Source: Aquimarina sp. Aq78
GTDB lineage: Bacteria; Bacteroidota; Bacteroidia; Flavobacteriales; Flavobacteriaceae
Length of the DNA stretch: 64,000 nucleotides
Assembly: GCF_900299525.1 (NCBI RefSeq)
Contig: NZ_OMKA01000001.1
Span: 744,001 to 808,000 of the forward strand
Direction: 5' to 3'
Part shown: piece after piece, positions 35,115-43,349 of the stretch
Layout: every line of letters starts with the position of its first letter
Position numbering within the stretch: position 1 is the stretch's first letter
Translations under genes and position numbers: made by a program
Notes under the pieces: model-generated
Databases searched by the model: none
Told to the model about the DNA's origin: nothing
What the model saw: only the letters and a program-made list of their open reading frames with translations

Positions 35115-35534
35115 CTAGAATTGGTCTATTAAATAATTTATCAAATCTGTCGTGGTTACTATACCTACTAGCTTATCATTGTCTACTACTGGCAGTGCAT
35201 GAAATTCTTTTTTCGATAATATTTCTGCAACTTCCTTGATTGTAGTATTAGAGTTTACGCTAATTAGGTTTTTTGCCATTACCTGTTCTATAGTAAACAT
35301 TTCATAAACTACAGTATCAACATCATGTTCTTCTACATCTACTGCATCTGCAAAACTTATACGTAGTAAATCTGTATAACTTAACATACCAATAATAGCA
35401 TCACCACTAACTACAGGAATATGACGGATATTATTTTCTTTAAATAGCATTTCCGCTGTTTCTAAACCATTGGTGTGATTTAAGGTAATTACATCGGAAG
35501 TCATAATTTTGGAAACAGGTGTTCTTTTTTTCAT
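35115..35534 (-). CDS. Two-CBS-domain protein
   Basis: This is a 139-residue stand-alone CBS pair (residues about 8-60 and 80-137), a fold that binds adenosyl nucleotides and acts as an energy or signal sensor. Motifs include IMTSDVITLN, IRHIPVVSGDAIIGMLSYTDLL and FHALPVVDNDKLVGIVTTTDLI. The target protein is unknown. It is the last gene of the nor locus on the minus strand, 154 nt after the norF-like gene. It has its own FNR-type promoter (35558-35600), so it is likely induced together with nitric oxide reductase. Confidence 0.88.
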   Translation of the reverse strand: MKKRTPVSKIMTSDVITLNHTNGLETAEMLFKENNIRHIPVVSGDAIIGMLSYTDLLRISFADAVDVEEHDVDTVVYEMFTIEQVMAKNLISVNSNTTIKEVAEILSKKEFHALPVVDNDKLVGIVTTTDLINYLIDQF

Positions 35535-35557
35535 TCTATTAGGTTTAAATTCTATAC

Positions 35558-35600
35558 TAAAGATAGAATCTAACTCATAAAATAATTATGATAAATATCA
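35558..35600 (-). promoter_or_regulatory. FNR/Crp-type box and -7 element of the CBS gene
   Basis: The half-site pair TGAT-AAAT-ATCA is at 35589-35600, centred between 35594 and 35595. Read on the minus strand, TATCTTTA (35558-35565) follows at positions 30-37 from the centre. That is the spacing expected for a class II activator at about -41.5. It ends 24 nt before the CBS ATG. The same layout occurs before norC. Confidence 0.7.
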
Positions 35601-35688
35601 GTTAATGTATCCAAAATTTGTTTTGAATTTCCAAAGTATTATTTATGCATATTCTGGTTCAATTCACAGTAGTTATACAGCAACACTA

Positions 35689-35922
35689 TCATATCATTAA
35701 AACAATGATAATCAATGCTATTACATAACCTATTATAATAGATTTCCAAAAGGTATGCGCTTTTTTTAAGTCCATAAAATAAAACGATACACCGATAAAT
35801 TTTAATGCAGATAATAGTAAAATTATAAAAGAGATATTTTTATTTATCACTCCAGAAATTATTCCCGAAACAACGGTTAGTAGTATTAAAAATATGTAAG
35901 TAATAGTTATGCTTTTTTTCAT
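35689..35922 (-). CDS. norF: NorF-like small membrane protein (cytochrome oxidase subunit IV family)
   Basis: This is a 77-residue protein with three membrane helices (about residues 5-25, 29-50 and 60-77). It resembles subunit IV of haem-copper oxidases; the SFYFMDLKKAHTFWK segment between helices 2 and 3 is typical. Its position after the NorE-like gene and its length match NorF of denitrifiers, a helper for nitric oxide reductase activity. The role is inferred from context. Confidence 0.72.
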   Translation of the reverse strand: MKKSITITYIFLILLTVVSGIISGVINKNISFIILLLSALKFIGVSFYFMDLKKAHTFWKSIIIGYVIALIIIVLMI

Positions 35923-35977
35923 GGGGATATCTTTTTAAATTATTGTATAGCTCTTAAAATAGAAATGCCGTTTTTTA

Positions 35978-36553
35978 TCAAAAAAACAAATAGATGACAG
36001 GAAAAATTAATAACCATATTAGATCACACATATGCCAAAACGTAGCACTTGCCTCAACATCTTCTATATTTGTTTTCTCTTTTCTTAGTCCAAAGTAAAC
36101 AGAGCCTAATATCACCAAGCCAACAATAACATGTATGACATGAAATAACGTAAGTAACCAATAAAAGGTAAAAAACAAATCATGATTAATGTCAAGGCCT
36201 AGGTTTATTTTTTCGTTGTATTCAAAGGTTTTTACTATTAAAAATAACATCCCAAACAGCATTGTTGCTAACAATAGTACTTTGGATTTTTGAAGGGTAT
36301 TGATTTTTAAATAATGAACAGAAATAGCCATGCAAAAACCACTGGTAATTAAAAGAATAGTATTGATAATTCCGTAGACCGGATTTAACAATAATCTTGA
36401 TTCATGAAAAATTTCAGGTTCTTGTTTGCCACAGTATACCATTGCTACTACAGCCATTCCAAAAGTTATTAATTCTAAAAAAACAATGATCCACATAAGG
36501 ATTCCTCCTGGTGGATAGTATATATTTCTATAGTTAATAGGTTCTTGTTTCAT
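35978..36553 (-). CDS. norE: NorE-like protein (cytochrome c oxidase subunit III family)
   Basis: This is a 191-residue membrane protein with five hydrophobic helices, matching the short COX3-like family. Conserved features include YYPPGGILMWIIVFLELITFGM at about residues 12-33, FYWLLTLFHVIHVIVGLVILG near residue 129 and ATFWHMCDLIWLLIFPVIYLFF at the end. In nor clusters this family is called NorE and aids NO reduction in vivo without being part of the purified enzyme. It sits between the DUF438-like and norF-like genes. Confidence 0.82.
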   Translation of the reverse strand: MKQEPINYRNIYYPPGGILMWIIVFLELITFGMAVVAMVYCGKQEPEIFHESRLLLNPVYGIINTILLITSGFCMAISVHYLKINTLQKSKVLLLATMLFGMLFLIVKTFEYNEKINLGLDINHDLFFTFYWLLTLFHVIHVIVGLVILGSVYFGLRKEKTNIEDVEASATFWHMCDLIWLLIFPVIYLFF

Positions 36554-36623
36554 TTATCTTTTTTATACTTCCTTCACTAAATTGTTTACGATTCTATCTA
36601 AGGATTGTTTATATCTATGTTTT

Positions 36624-37598
36624 TCAATCCCAATCTAACAGTCGTTTTTCTCCTTTCAATTTTTGAATTTCGGTTACATCCTGAGACATTTCGATAACTC
36701 CTTTATAATTTTTGTGATTGTCTCTAATTGCAAAATATCGGATATGAATTATCTGGCCTCTGTAATTAAACCAGAATTCTGCCACATCTTTTGTTCCTGC
36801 TCTAAATTCATCTACAATACGTAATACCATGTCTACACTTTTTGGAGGATGACAAAAACGAACTTCTCTTCCTATAATTCCTTTGCTTCGGGGAAAAACA
36901 CGATCCTCTCCCCGGTTATAAAAAATAACTTTGTCGTTTTCATCTACATAAGTAATATCAACAGGTAAATAACGAAGCAATAAGTTTACCTGATTTGGAG
37001 TCATATAGCCCTCATCATAGTGAAAAGTGTCTTCTAGAGAAAATGGTAAATCACGTTCGGTAAAATCCTTGCTTGGATGAATATATTCTGATTCTATTGC
37101 GGGATATGGTTTTGGTTTTTGAGGTAACATCCATCCCATTTCTTCATCTCCTTCATAAAATTCTTTCCAGTCTTCTTCACTAAGTATTTGCATAGCAATA
37201 GGAAATAATCGCATATCTTCAATACTTAAAAGGTGTTTTATTCCTTCAATCAAATACGGAAGATTTTCTGTAATTTTAGAAGTATTTTTCTCAGTATTAT
37301 GTGTATTTAGCAATCTAATTTGATCTCTTAAATTGTCATGAAAAGACCACATACCACGGCTCGGGCCGTTCCAACCATGTTTTTCTAAATACGGAAATAG
37401 CTGGTTCTCTTTTCGAGCAAATCGTTTTTCTATAGTTGTTAACTGGTTAAACATATTGAAGTACTTTTGAAAATCTACTACAGCATCTACTTCATACAAT
37501 TCTAATAGTAATTCCTGTATTAGTTCACTTTCCTGATAATACACTTTTACCGGGTGTCCCTCTGGTAATTTTTCTACTTCTGGCAAAAAAGAGTTCAT
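36624..37598 (-). CDS. Hemerythrin-PAS protein (DUF438-like)
   Basis: This is a 324-residue cytosolic two-domain protein. The first part (about residues 1-150) is a hemerythrin-like helical bundle with iron-ligand-type residues in FARKENQLFPYLEKHGW, MWSFHDNLRDQI and LLSIEDMRLFP. The second (about 205-315) is a PAS domain with NQVNLLLRYLPVDITYVDE, RFCHPPKSV and FNYRGQIIHIRYFAIRD. The gene's start is adjacent to the norD stop with no gap, so it is probably translationally coupled. An NO- or oxygen-binding di-iron sensor or a repair role is plausible; neither is established by sequence. It lacks a visible output domain. Confidence 0.8.
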   Translation of the reverse strand: MNSFLPEVEKLPEGHPVKVYYQESELIQELLLELYEVDAVVDFQKYFNMFNQLTTIEKRFARKENQLFPYLEKHGWNGPSRGMWSFHDNLRDQIRLLNTHNTEKNTSKITENLPYLIEGIKHLLSIEDMRLFPIAMQILSEEDWKEFYEGDEEMGWMLPQKPKPYPAIESEYIHPSKDFTERDLPFSLEDTFHYDEGYMTPNQVNLLLRYLPVDITYVDENDKVIFYNRGEDRVFPRSKGIIGREVRFCHPPKSVDMVLRIVDEFRAGTKDVAEFWFNYRGQIIHIRYFAIRDNHKNYKGVIEMSQDVTEIQKLKGEKRLLDWD

Positions 37599-39374
37599 TT
37601 AATTTTGGTGTTTAATCTTCTCGTAGAGTTTTACTAATGATTGTAATAGCTCTACTGGTGTTGTTAAAATTTGATAATGGTTTTGTCCAAACATTTGCGG
37701 TAAATAATATTTTGCCTGTGCTTCAATTGCCAGGGCATACGAATTTATTTGACGTTCATTGAGTTCTCGTAAGGCTTGTTTTATATCATTGATACCATAT
37801 TTTCCTTCATATCTATCATAATCATTTGGTTTTCCATCAGAAATAAGAATAATCCATTTATTCTTAGTATTTCTTTTATCCAACAATGCCCCCGAATGTC
37901 GAAGTGCGGGTCCAATACGAGTATATCCTCCAGGTTCTACGGCTCCTATTTTAAATTTTGCTTTACTCCAGTGATCATCAAAACCTTTAATCGTTATGTA
38001 ACTAGAATGATTTCTGGTTTTAGAATAGAAACAATTGATCGAGAAATCGATATTAAATTCATTTAATATTTCACCGAAAAGAATGGAAACTTGTTTTTCT
38101 ACATCGATAACTCGATTACCGGCAGCATAACCATCGCTAGATAAGCTAATGTCTAACAACAGTAAAATAGATAGATCTTTTTCTTTTTTTTGTTTTGATA
38201 AATATATTTTCTCTGATGGAGTTATACCAGAATGTACATCGACAAACAAATCGGTTATGGCATCTAAATCAAACTCCTCTCCTTGTGTCTGTCTTCGTTG
38301 TTGTTGATATTTATTATTAACTGTGGTCAACATTTTTCTTAGACCAAGCAGTGTAGATCCATTTTTCGATATTGTTTTTTTATAATATCCAACATCTGTT
38401 TTTAGTATGGTTTTGGGATATACTTTACAAAAATTGTCTTTATAAGTACGCTTTGCATAATTCCATTCATCATAAGGGATAAAATACCCTTTTTCATTTC
38501 TTTCTGCACTTTCTGCTATAGTTGTATTTTCAATGAAATCTGCCTGATAAACAGAATGTGCTGTGTCATCAACTCGCACAGTGTACTTCATATTTAAATC
38601 TTCTAAAGCATTAGCATGATCATCTAACTCATCATCCCCATCCATGTTTTTGAAATTCCCTCCAAATTCATCTGCCGTTTCCACCTTTTCAAACTGATGT
38701 TGCAAAACAGCATCTTCTACTTGTTTTTCATCTACTTGAATCGAAATTATTTCTTCTACAGCATTAGCTTTCAAAGTTGTTTTTGGCTGCTCTGGGTTGG
38801 CAGTTTTTATTTTTTCAGTAAAATTATTCAAAGTTTCATTAAGCATTCCTTCAGGAATATTGCGCATCCACTTTCCATAAATAAATGAATAATCTATTTG
38901 TGTGTCTTTTTTAGTTTTTCCAGCATAATACGCTATGAATTTTTGGAAATAATTCTCGGTGATCGGGAATTCTTCAAATAAATGTTTTAACACTTTTGAT
39001 GAAGTATCTGAGGCTAGTATTCGGGATTCTTCTACTGAATGTTCTAAAGTATCATTCCAGTTCAAATCCAAGTTTTTTTGAGTAGCCAGGTATAATACTC
39101 TAAACAGATAAAAAGAAATATTTTCTTCGATCGTTAAAAATTCAGCATATTTTGAAGGTAGAAAGAAGTTATTATTTTTATAACCACCTTCTCTTTCTGC
39201 TTCATAAATTTCTATAGACTTACCCGTAATAGCTCTTGCAAAAATGGTCAAACGAGGTTTTACATCGTTTAACTTTACTGCGTAAGTTAAATTTGCTTCT
39301 TTTTTCTTTCTGCGACGCTTGAAATAATGGGCAAATTTGGTAAAAATATATTCATCTGGTTCAAACTCAAACAT
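37599..39374 (-). CDS. norD: Nitric oxide reductase activation protein NorD
   Basis: This is a 591-residue MoxR-partner protein with a C-terminal von Willebrand A domain. The MIDAS-type motif is in LSILLLLDISLSSDGYAAGNR near residue 392, with further MIDAS residues in GYTRIGPALRH and LISDGKPNDYDRYEGKYG. The N-terminal two thirds are alpha-helical and charged. NorQ (AAA+) and NorD together are needed to insert non-haem iron into NorB or otherwise activate it. NorQ precedes it by 74 nt and the hemerythrin-PAS gene follows directly. Confidence 0.9.
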   Translation of the reverse strand: MFEFEPDEYIFTKFAHYFKRRRKKKEANLTYAVKLNDVKPRLTIFARAITGKSIEIYEAEREGGYKNNNFFLPSKYAEFLTIEENISFYLFRVLYLATQKNLDLNWNDTLEHSVEESRILASDTSSKVLKHLFEEFPITENYFQKFIAYYAGKTKKDTQIDYSFIYGKWMRNIPEGMLNETLNNFTEKIKTANPEQPKTTLKANAVEEIISIQVDEKQVEDAVLQHQFEKVETADEFGGNFKNMDGDDELDDHANALEDLNMKYTVRVDDTAHSVYQADFIENTTIAESAERNEKGYFIPYDEWNYAKRTYKDNFCKVYPKTILKTDVGYYKKTISKNGSTLLGLRKMLTTVNNKYQQQRRQTQGEEFDLDAITDLFVDVHSGITPSEKIYLSKQKKEKDLSILLLLDISLSSDGYAAGNRVIDVEKQVSILFGEILNEFNIDFSINCFYSKTRNHSSYITIKGFDDHWSKAKFKIGAVEPGGYTRIGPALRHSGALLDKRNTKNKWIILISDGKPNDYDRYEGKYGINDIKQALRELNERQINSYALAIEAQAKYYLPQMFGQNHYQILTTPVELLQSLVKLYEKIKHQN

Positions 39375-39448
39375 GATTTTAGTATTGATATGTTACATTT
39401 TGGTTTAGAGTAGCTAAACACTCATTACCAAACATTCTGCATTTTAAA

Positions 39449-40285
39449 TTATATCATCAAATCACACAGATCTTTTAAAGCACTTATCACCTCTAGATCA
39501 TCTGTGAGAGGCTCTACAATAGCTACATGTACTGCAAGACGTTTTGGTAATCCAGAATGGATTAATTTTGCTGCATCAACCAGCAATCGTGTCGAAACGG
39601 TTTCGGTTAGACCTAACTCGGTTAAGTTTCTTATTTTGTTTGCAATGTTTACCAATTTCTTAGCATCTGCCGGAAGAATATCTGTTTCATTTATCAAAAT
39701 ATCAGTTTCAATTTTGGACTCTGGGTAATCAAAAGATACCGCTACAAAACGTTGCCTCGTTGAAGGTTTTAATTCTTTAAATCCTCTTTGATATCCGGGA
39801 TTAAAAGAAGCGACTAACATAAAATCGGGATGTGCTTTTATGGTTTCTCCTAACTTATCAATGAACAACTCTCTTCTATGATCTGTAAGTGAGTGAATGG
39901 CAACAATTACATCTGGTCTTGCTTCTGCAATTTCGTCCAAATAAAGAATCGCTCCTTTTTTAACTGCTGTGGTTAGTGGTCCATCCAGCCAGATGGTCTC
40001 GGCTCCTTTGATAATGTACCTTCCGATTAAATCGGTAGAAGAAGTTTCTTCATGACAACTAACTGTAATTAGAGGCTTACCCAATTGATATGTCATATAT
40101 TCGATAAATCTTGATTTACCGGTACCTGTAGGCCCTTTTAATAAAAATGGGATTTTGCTTTTATAAGAATGTTCAAAAACTTCTATCTCTTTGGCAATGG
40201 GTTTATAAAAAGGGGGACTAATTGGTGCTTCAGTAGTCATTTTGGATAGTGCTGTTTTGTTTCCGTTGGGAGCAATATGGTCCAT
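39449..40285 (-). CDS. norQ: AAA+ ATPase NorQ (MoxR/CbbQ family)
   Basis: This is a 278-residue AAA+ chaperone of the CbbQ/NirQ/NorQ type that activates nitric oxide reductase with NorD. The Walker A motif is GPTGTGKS at residues 51-58, and Walker B is ILYLDEIAEA with Asp117-Glu118. The sensor-1 region is LVASFNPGYQRGFKELKPSTRQRF, with an arginine finger in the last part. Its C-terminal CbbQ_C-like helix is present. The gene opens a second unit after norB across a 190-nt gap that contains a long-range inverted repeat. Confidence 0.93.
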   Translation of the reverse strand: MDHIAPNGNKTALSKMTTEAPISPPFYKPIAKEIEVFEHSYKSKIPFLLKGPTGTGKSRFIEYMTYQLGKPLITVSCHEETSSTDLIGRYIIKGAETIWLDGPLTTAVKKGAILYLDEIAEARPDVIVAIHSLTDHRRELFIDKLGETIKAHPDFMLVASFNPGYQRGFKELKPSTRQRFVAVSFDYPESKIETDILINETDILPADAKKLVNIANKIRNLTELGLTETVSTRLLVDAAKLIHSGLPKRLAVHVAIVEPLTDDLEVISALKDLCDLMI

Positions 40286-40309
40286 AATTTTATTGTTTTT
40301 AAATTGAAA

Positions 40310-40441
40310 AAGGCCTAAAAAGTTATGAGTAGTGACAAATGAAGTCTATCAAACCATTTTATCACTTTAACATCAATAGTACATCTACATTATATGGGGG
40401 AAAGGTAGATACATAAACACAACATGTTCTTTTTAGGCCTT
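40310..40441. repeat. Long-range inverted repeat between norB and norQ
   Basis: AAGGCCTAAAAAG (40310-40322) and CTTTTTAGGCCTT (40429-40441) are perfect 13-bp inverted copies 106 nt apart, in the leader/promoter region of norQ. Each contains the small palindrome AGGCCT. They may be paired operators or the foot of a large RNA stem. No TGAT-N4-ATCA box is present in this gap. Confidence 0.6.
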
Positions 40442-40475
40442 ATTCTGAATAAAGAAAACTATATTTTAATATCAA

Positions 40476-41816
40476 TTAGATTTCATCAACTTCCATAGCT
40501 TCATCAGTAGGGCGACCATGTTTTATAAAATCAATTATATATAATATGATTCCAGTAGTGAATAGTGTTGCGCAAAGAATTAATACGACGAAGTGAATGC
40601 TTATTTCTTCTTGTACTGCCATGAATTCCATTTTAAACTTACGTTCTAAATATACTTGAGCAACGCCAGCCACACCAAATGCAACTGTCATACCAATCAT
40701 TCCTATATTTGATGTCCAGAATGAAGCTCTTCCTCTTATGCTATTGTATAATTTCCTTCCTGTTAGATTTGGCAAAGAATAACTTATAATCGCAAGTACG
40801 ATCATTGCATATGCTCCCCAAAAAGCAAGGTGACCATGCATAGCAGTAACTAGAGTTCCGTGAGTATATAAATTAGTTTGTGGTAATGTATGAGCGAAAC
40901 CTAATAGTCCTGCTCCTACAAAAGATACAATTGCTGATCCTATAGTCCAGAATAATGCTATGGTATTAGGGTGTTTTTTCTCTCCTTTTCGATACATATT
41001 TACTGCAAAAAGTGCCATTGCCAAAAAGGCCAGAGGCTCTAAAGCAGAAAATATACCTCCTACAATTAACCATATTTTATTAACCCCTATATAGTAGTAA
41101 TGATGACCGGTACCTAAAACTCCTGATAAGAAAGTTAGCCCCACAATAACATATAACCATTTTTCTATAACCTCTCTATCAACTCCTGTAAGCTTAATTA
41201 ATAAGAAAGAAAGTATACCTCCCATAATAAGTTCCCAAACTCCTTCTACCCATAAATGTACAACCCACCAACGAAAGAACGAATCAGTCACCTGGCTATC
41301 GAATGGTAACATCCCAGGCAGATACAATAGAGCAGCAAACAGTAATCCCATAGATAGTACTAATGATGTAGTAGTTCTGCGTTTTCCTTTAAAGAGAGTC
41401 ATGAGTATCAATCCTAAAAAGAGTAGAACATTAATAACAACCAAAAAATCTAATTGTCTTGGTATTTCTAAAAACTTACGTCCCTCCCACCAATTAAAGT
41501 GGTATCCAACGATAGCGGTAACACCAACCAACGCAAGTGAAATTAATTGTACATAAGCCAATTTTACATTTACAAGTTCACGTTGGGCTTCTTCGGGAAT
41601 AATATAATATGCTGCCCCCATGAAACCGGATAATAACCAGACTACTAATAAATTTGTATGTACAGCTCTAGCTGTATTAAAGGGAATAAAATCATGTAAT
41701 CCATCCAGGCCAATACGGGCAAAACCCATAATAAATCCATAGGTAATTTGTAAGACCAGTAGTAACATGGATAAAGCAAAGAACCAATATGCTACTTTTT
41801 GCGATTTGTATTTCAT
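40476..41816 (-). CDS. norB: Nitric oxide reductase large subunit NorB (cytochrome c type)
   Basis: This is the 446-residue catalytic membrane subunit that reduces 2 NO to N2O at a haem b3-FeB centre. It has about twelve helices of the haem-copper oxidase fold. Probable haem b/b3 and FeB ligands include His in ARAVHTNLLVVW (residue 53), WWVVHLWVEGVWELI (near 187, with the NOR-specific glutamates), TGHHYYYIGV (near 237) and AMHGHLAFWGAY (near 329). It lacks the quinol-oxidising N-terminal extension, so it is the cNOR type. It is co-transcribed with norC, 21 nt downstream of it. Confidence 0.95.
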   Translation of the reverse strand: MKYKSQKVAYWFFALSMLLLVLQITYGFIMGFARIGLDGLHDFIPFNTARAVHTNLLVVWLLSGFMGAAYYIIPEEAQRELVNVKLAYVQLISLALVGVTAIVGYHFNWWEGRKFLEIPRQLDFLVVINVLLFLGLILMTLFKGKRRTTTSLVLSMGLLFAALLYLPGMLPFDSQVTDSFFRWWVVHLWVEGVWELIMGGILSFLLIKLTGVDREVIEKWLYVIVGLTFLSGVLGTGHHYYYIGVNKIWLIVGGIFSALEPLAFLAMALFAVNMYRKGEKKHPNTIALFWTIGSAIVSFVGAGLLGFAHTLPQTNLYTHGTLVTAMHGHLAFWGAYAMIVLAIISYSLPNLTGRKLYNSIRGRASFWTSNIGMIGMTVAFGVAGVAQVYLERKFKMEFMAVQEEISIHFVVLILCATLFTTGIILYIIDFIKHGRPTDEAMEVDEI

Positions 41817-41837
41817 CTATCTATATTTTTAAGTTAT

Positions 41838-42272
41838 TTAGTTTTCATCTTTTGCTAATGGCGACACAACTCTATCAAAACCATTTAGATCAATGTCATC
41901 AATCCAATCAAAAAAGGCGATAAGATCTTTTGCTTCTTCTTCAGAGAAACCGTAGGCAACCATCTTTCTACCATTTGGTGCCCAGGGAACAGGAGTCATT
42001 AATACTGCTTTTACATACCCTTCTCCTCTTCTATCGAGGACCTTGGTTAGTTCTGGAGCATAATATCCTCCCTCTCCTAGAAGAGTATGACATCCCATAC
42101 AATTGTTGGTTTCCCATAAGTGTTTTCCTCGCACCACCTGTTCTGTTATTTCAGAGTAATTTGATTGATCCTGATCCTCACTAAAAGAGTATATTGTCAA
42201 TCCTATAAATGCTAAAAAAGTGACCAATGTTCCTCCCAGAAAGAAATTTCGCGCTTGTTTTTTAGATAACAT
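41838..42272 (-). CDS. norC: Nitric oxide reductase cytochrome c subunit NorC
   Basis: This is a 144-residue membrane-anchored cytochrome c that passes electrons to NorB. An N-terminal membrane helix (residues 10-31) is followed by a periplasmic domain with one haem motif CMGCH near residue 58 (TNNCMGCHTLLGEGGYYAPEL). The axial Met is probably in GRKMVAYGF near residue 101. It is the first gene of the norCB unit and its start is 83 bp from an FNR-type box at 42355-42370. Confidence 0.95.
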   Translation of the reverse strand: MLSKKQARNFFLGGTLVTFLAFIGLTIYSFSEDQDQSNYSEITEQVVRGKHLWETNNCMGCHTLLGEGGYYAPELTKVLDRRGEGYVKAVLMTPVPWAPNGRKMVAYGFSEEEAKDLIAFFDWIDDIDLNGFDRVVSPLAKDEN

Positions 42273-42325
42273 AGTTGTTATTGATTTAAATTAGTACAAA
42301 AAGACCTTTTTATCTTTTATCGATG

Positions 42326-42370
42326 TAAAAATATATAAACACAAAGCTTTCAAATATGATTTAAATCATA
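42326..42370 (-). promoter_or_regulatory. FNR/Crp-type box and -7 element of norCB
   Basis: TATGATTTAAATCATA at 42355-42370 is a perfect 16-bp palindrome with the FNR core TGAT-N4-ATCA. Read on the minus strand, TATTTTTA at 42326-42333 follows at positions 30-37 from the centre, fitting a class II activated promoter (box near -41.5). It ends 53 nt before the norC ATG. Confidence 0.75.
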
Positions 42371-42557
42371 AATCTATCGATAATGATTCATTAGTTGCAT
42401 GTTATATGATTATAAAAATTTAACCAAAAATTATAGAATACAAGTGATTATGACCTTCTAATGTTATTATTATTTTAAAAATGTAAGGATTTACAATTTA
42501 TAAAGACTTTTATACCTTTTATTCTATATATTTACTAGAGTTTTCAAATAAACTGTA

Positions 42558-43349
42558 ATGACTAAAGAAAGAGATCAAATTATAGCTAAGATAAAAGAGC
42601 AGAAAAAGAATCCAAATCTTAAACTTGAGCTAAAAGAAAAAACCGAATATTTTACGAAATTACTTTTCTATACATTATTCGATACAGATACAGAAGTAGC
42701 CAAAAATATAGATCGTCTTGAAAAAACTTTTGAACAGCTTGTAGATTTAGCTTGTTGGGAAACCGAGAAACCATGTAGTAAACTTTGGCAATCATATCTA
42801 GAGAAGCTACCTGGCATACTAGAAAAACTAAACCTGGATGCGCAGGCCTTTATGAAAAGTGATCCGGCAGCAAACTCTATAGAAGAAATATATATGGCCT
42901 ACCCTGGGTTTTATGCCATAGCAATCTATAGATTAAGCCATGAGCTTCTTCTATTTGGTTTACCTCTTGTCCCTCGTTTAATGACAGAATATTCACATCG
43001 ATTAACAGGTACCGACATTAACCCGGGAGCAGAAATCGGAGAATCGTTTTTTATTGATCATGCAACAGGTATTGTTATCGGAGAAACAGTAATTATAAAA
43101 GATAATGTTAAGATATATCAAGGAGTAACTCTAGGTGGATTATATGTAGACAGAAAACTTCGTAATGTAAAACGTCACCCAACTGTAGAGAACAATGTAA
43201 CCATCTATGCTAACGCGACTATATTAGGTGGAAGTACCATTATTGGAGCTAATAGTACTATTGGGGGTAATGCATGGATTACTTCTTCGGTTCCCGAAAA
43301 TTCGATTATTTCAAATACATCAGAAATTAAGATCAAAAAAGTTATTTAA
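42558..43349 (+). CDS. cysE: Serine O-acetyltransferase (SAT)
   Basis: This is a 263-residue enzyme that makes O-acetylserine from serine and acetyl-CoA, the first committed step of cysteine synthesis. An N-terminal helical region (about residues 1-150) precedes the left-handed beta-helix of hexapeptide repeats (about 150-255). It contains PGAEIGESFFIDHATGIVIGE with the catalytic His near residue 177, the YQGVTLGG loop and the KRHPTVENNV segment. It overlaps the start of the cysteine synthase gene by 1 nt. It is divergent from norC, in a 285-nt gap. Confidence 0.93.
   Translation: MTKERDQIIAKIKEQKKNPNLKLELKEKTEYFTKLLFYTLFDTDTEVAKNIDRLEKTFEQLVDLACWETEKPCSKLWQSYLEKLPGILEKLNLDAQAFMKSDPAANSIEEIYMAYPGFYAIAIYRLSHELLLFGLPLVPRLMTEYSHRLTGTDINPGAEIGESFFIDHATGIVIGETVIIKDNVKIYQGVTLGGLYVDRKLRNVKRHPTVENNVTIYANATILGGSTIIGANSTIGGNAWITSSVPENSIISNTSEIKIKKVI

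Noticed and set aside
40322..40428. Possible FNR box in the norB-norQ gap
   Set aside because: Neither strand carries TGAT-N4-ATCA; the visible ATCA groups are direct repeats, not a dyad.
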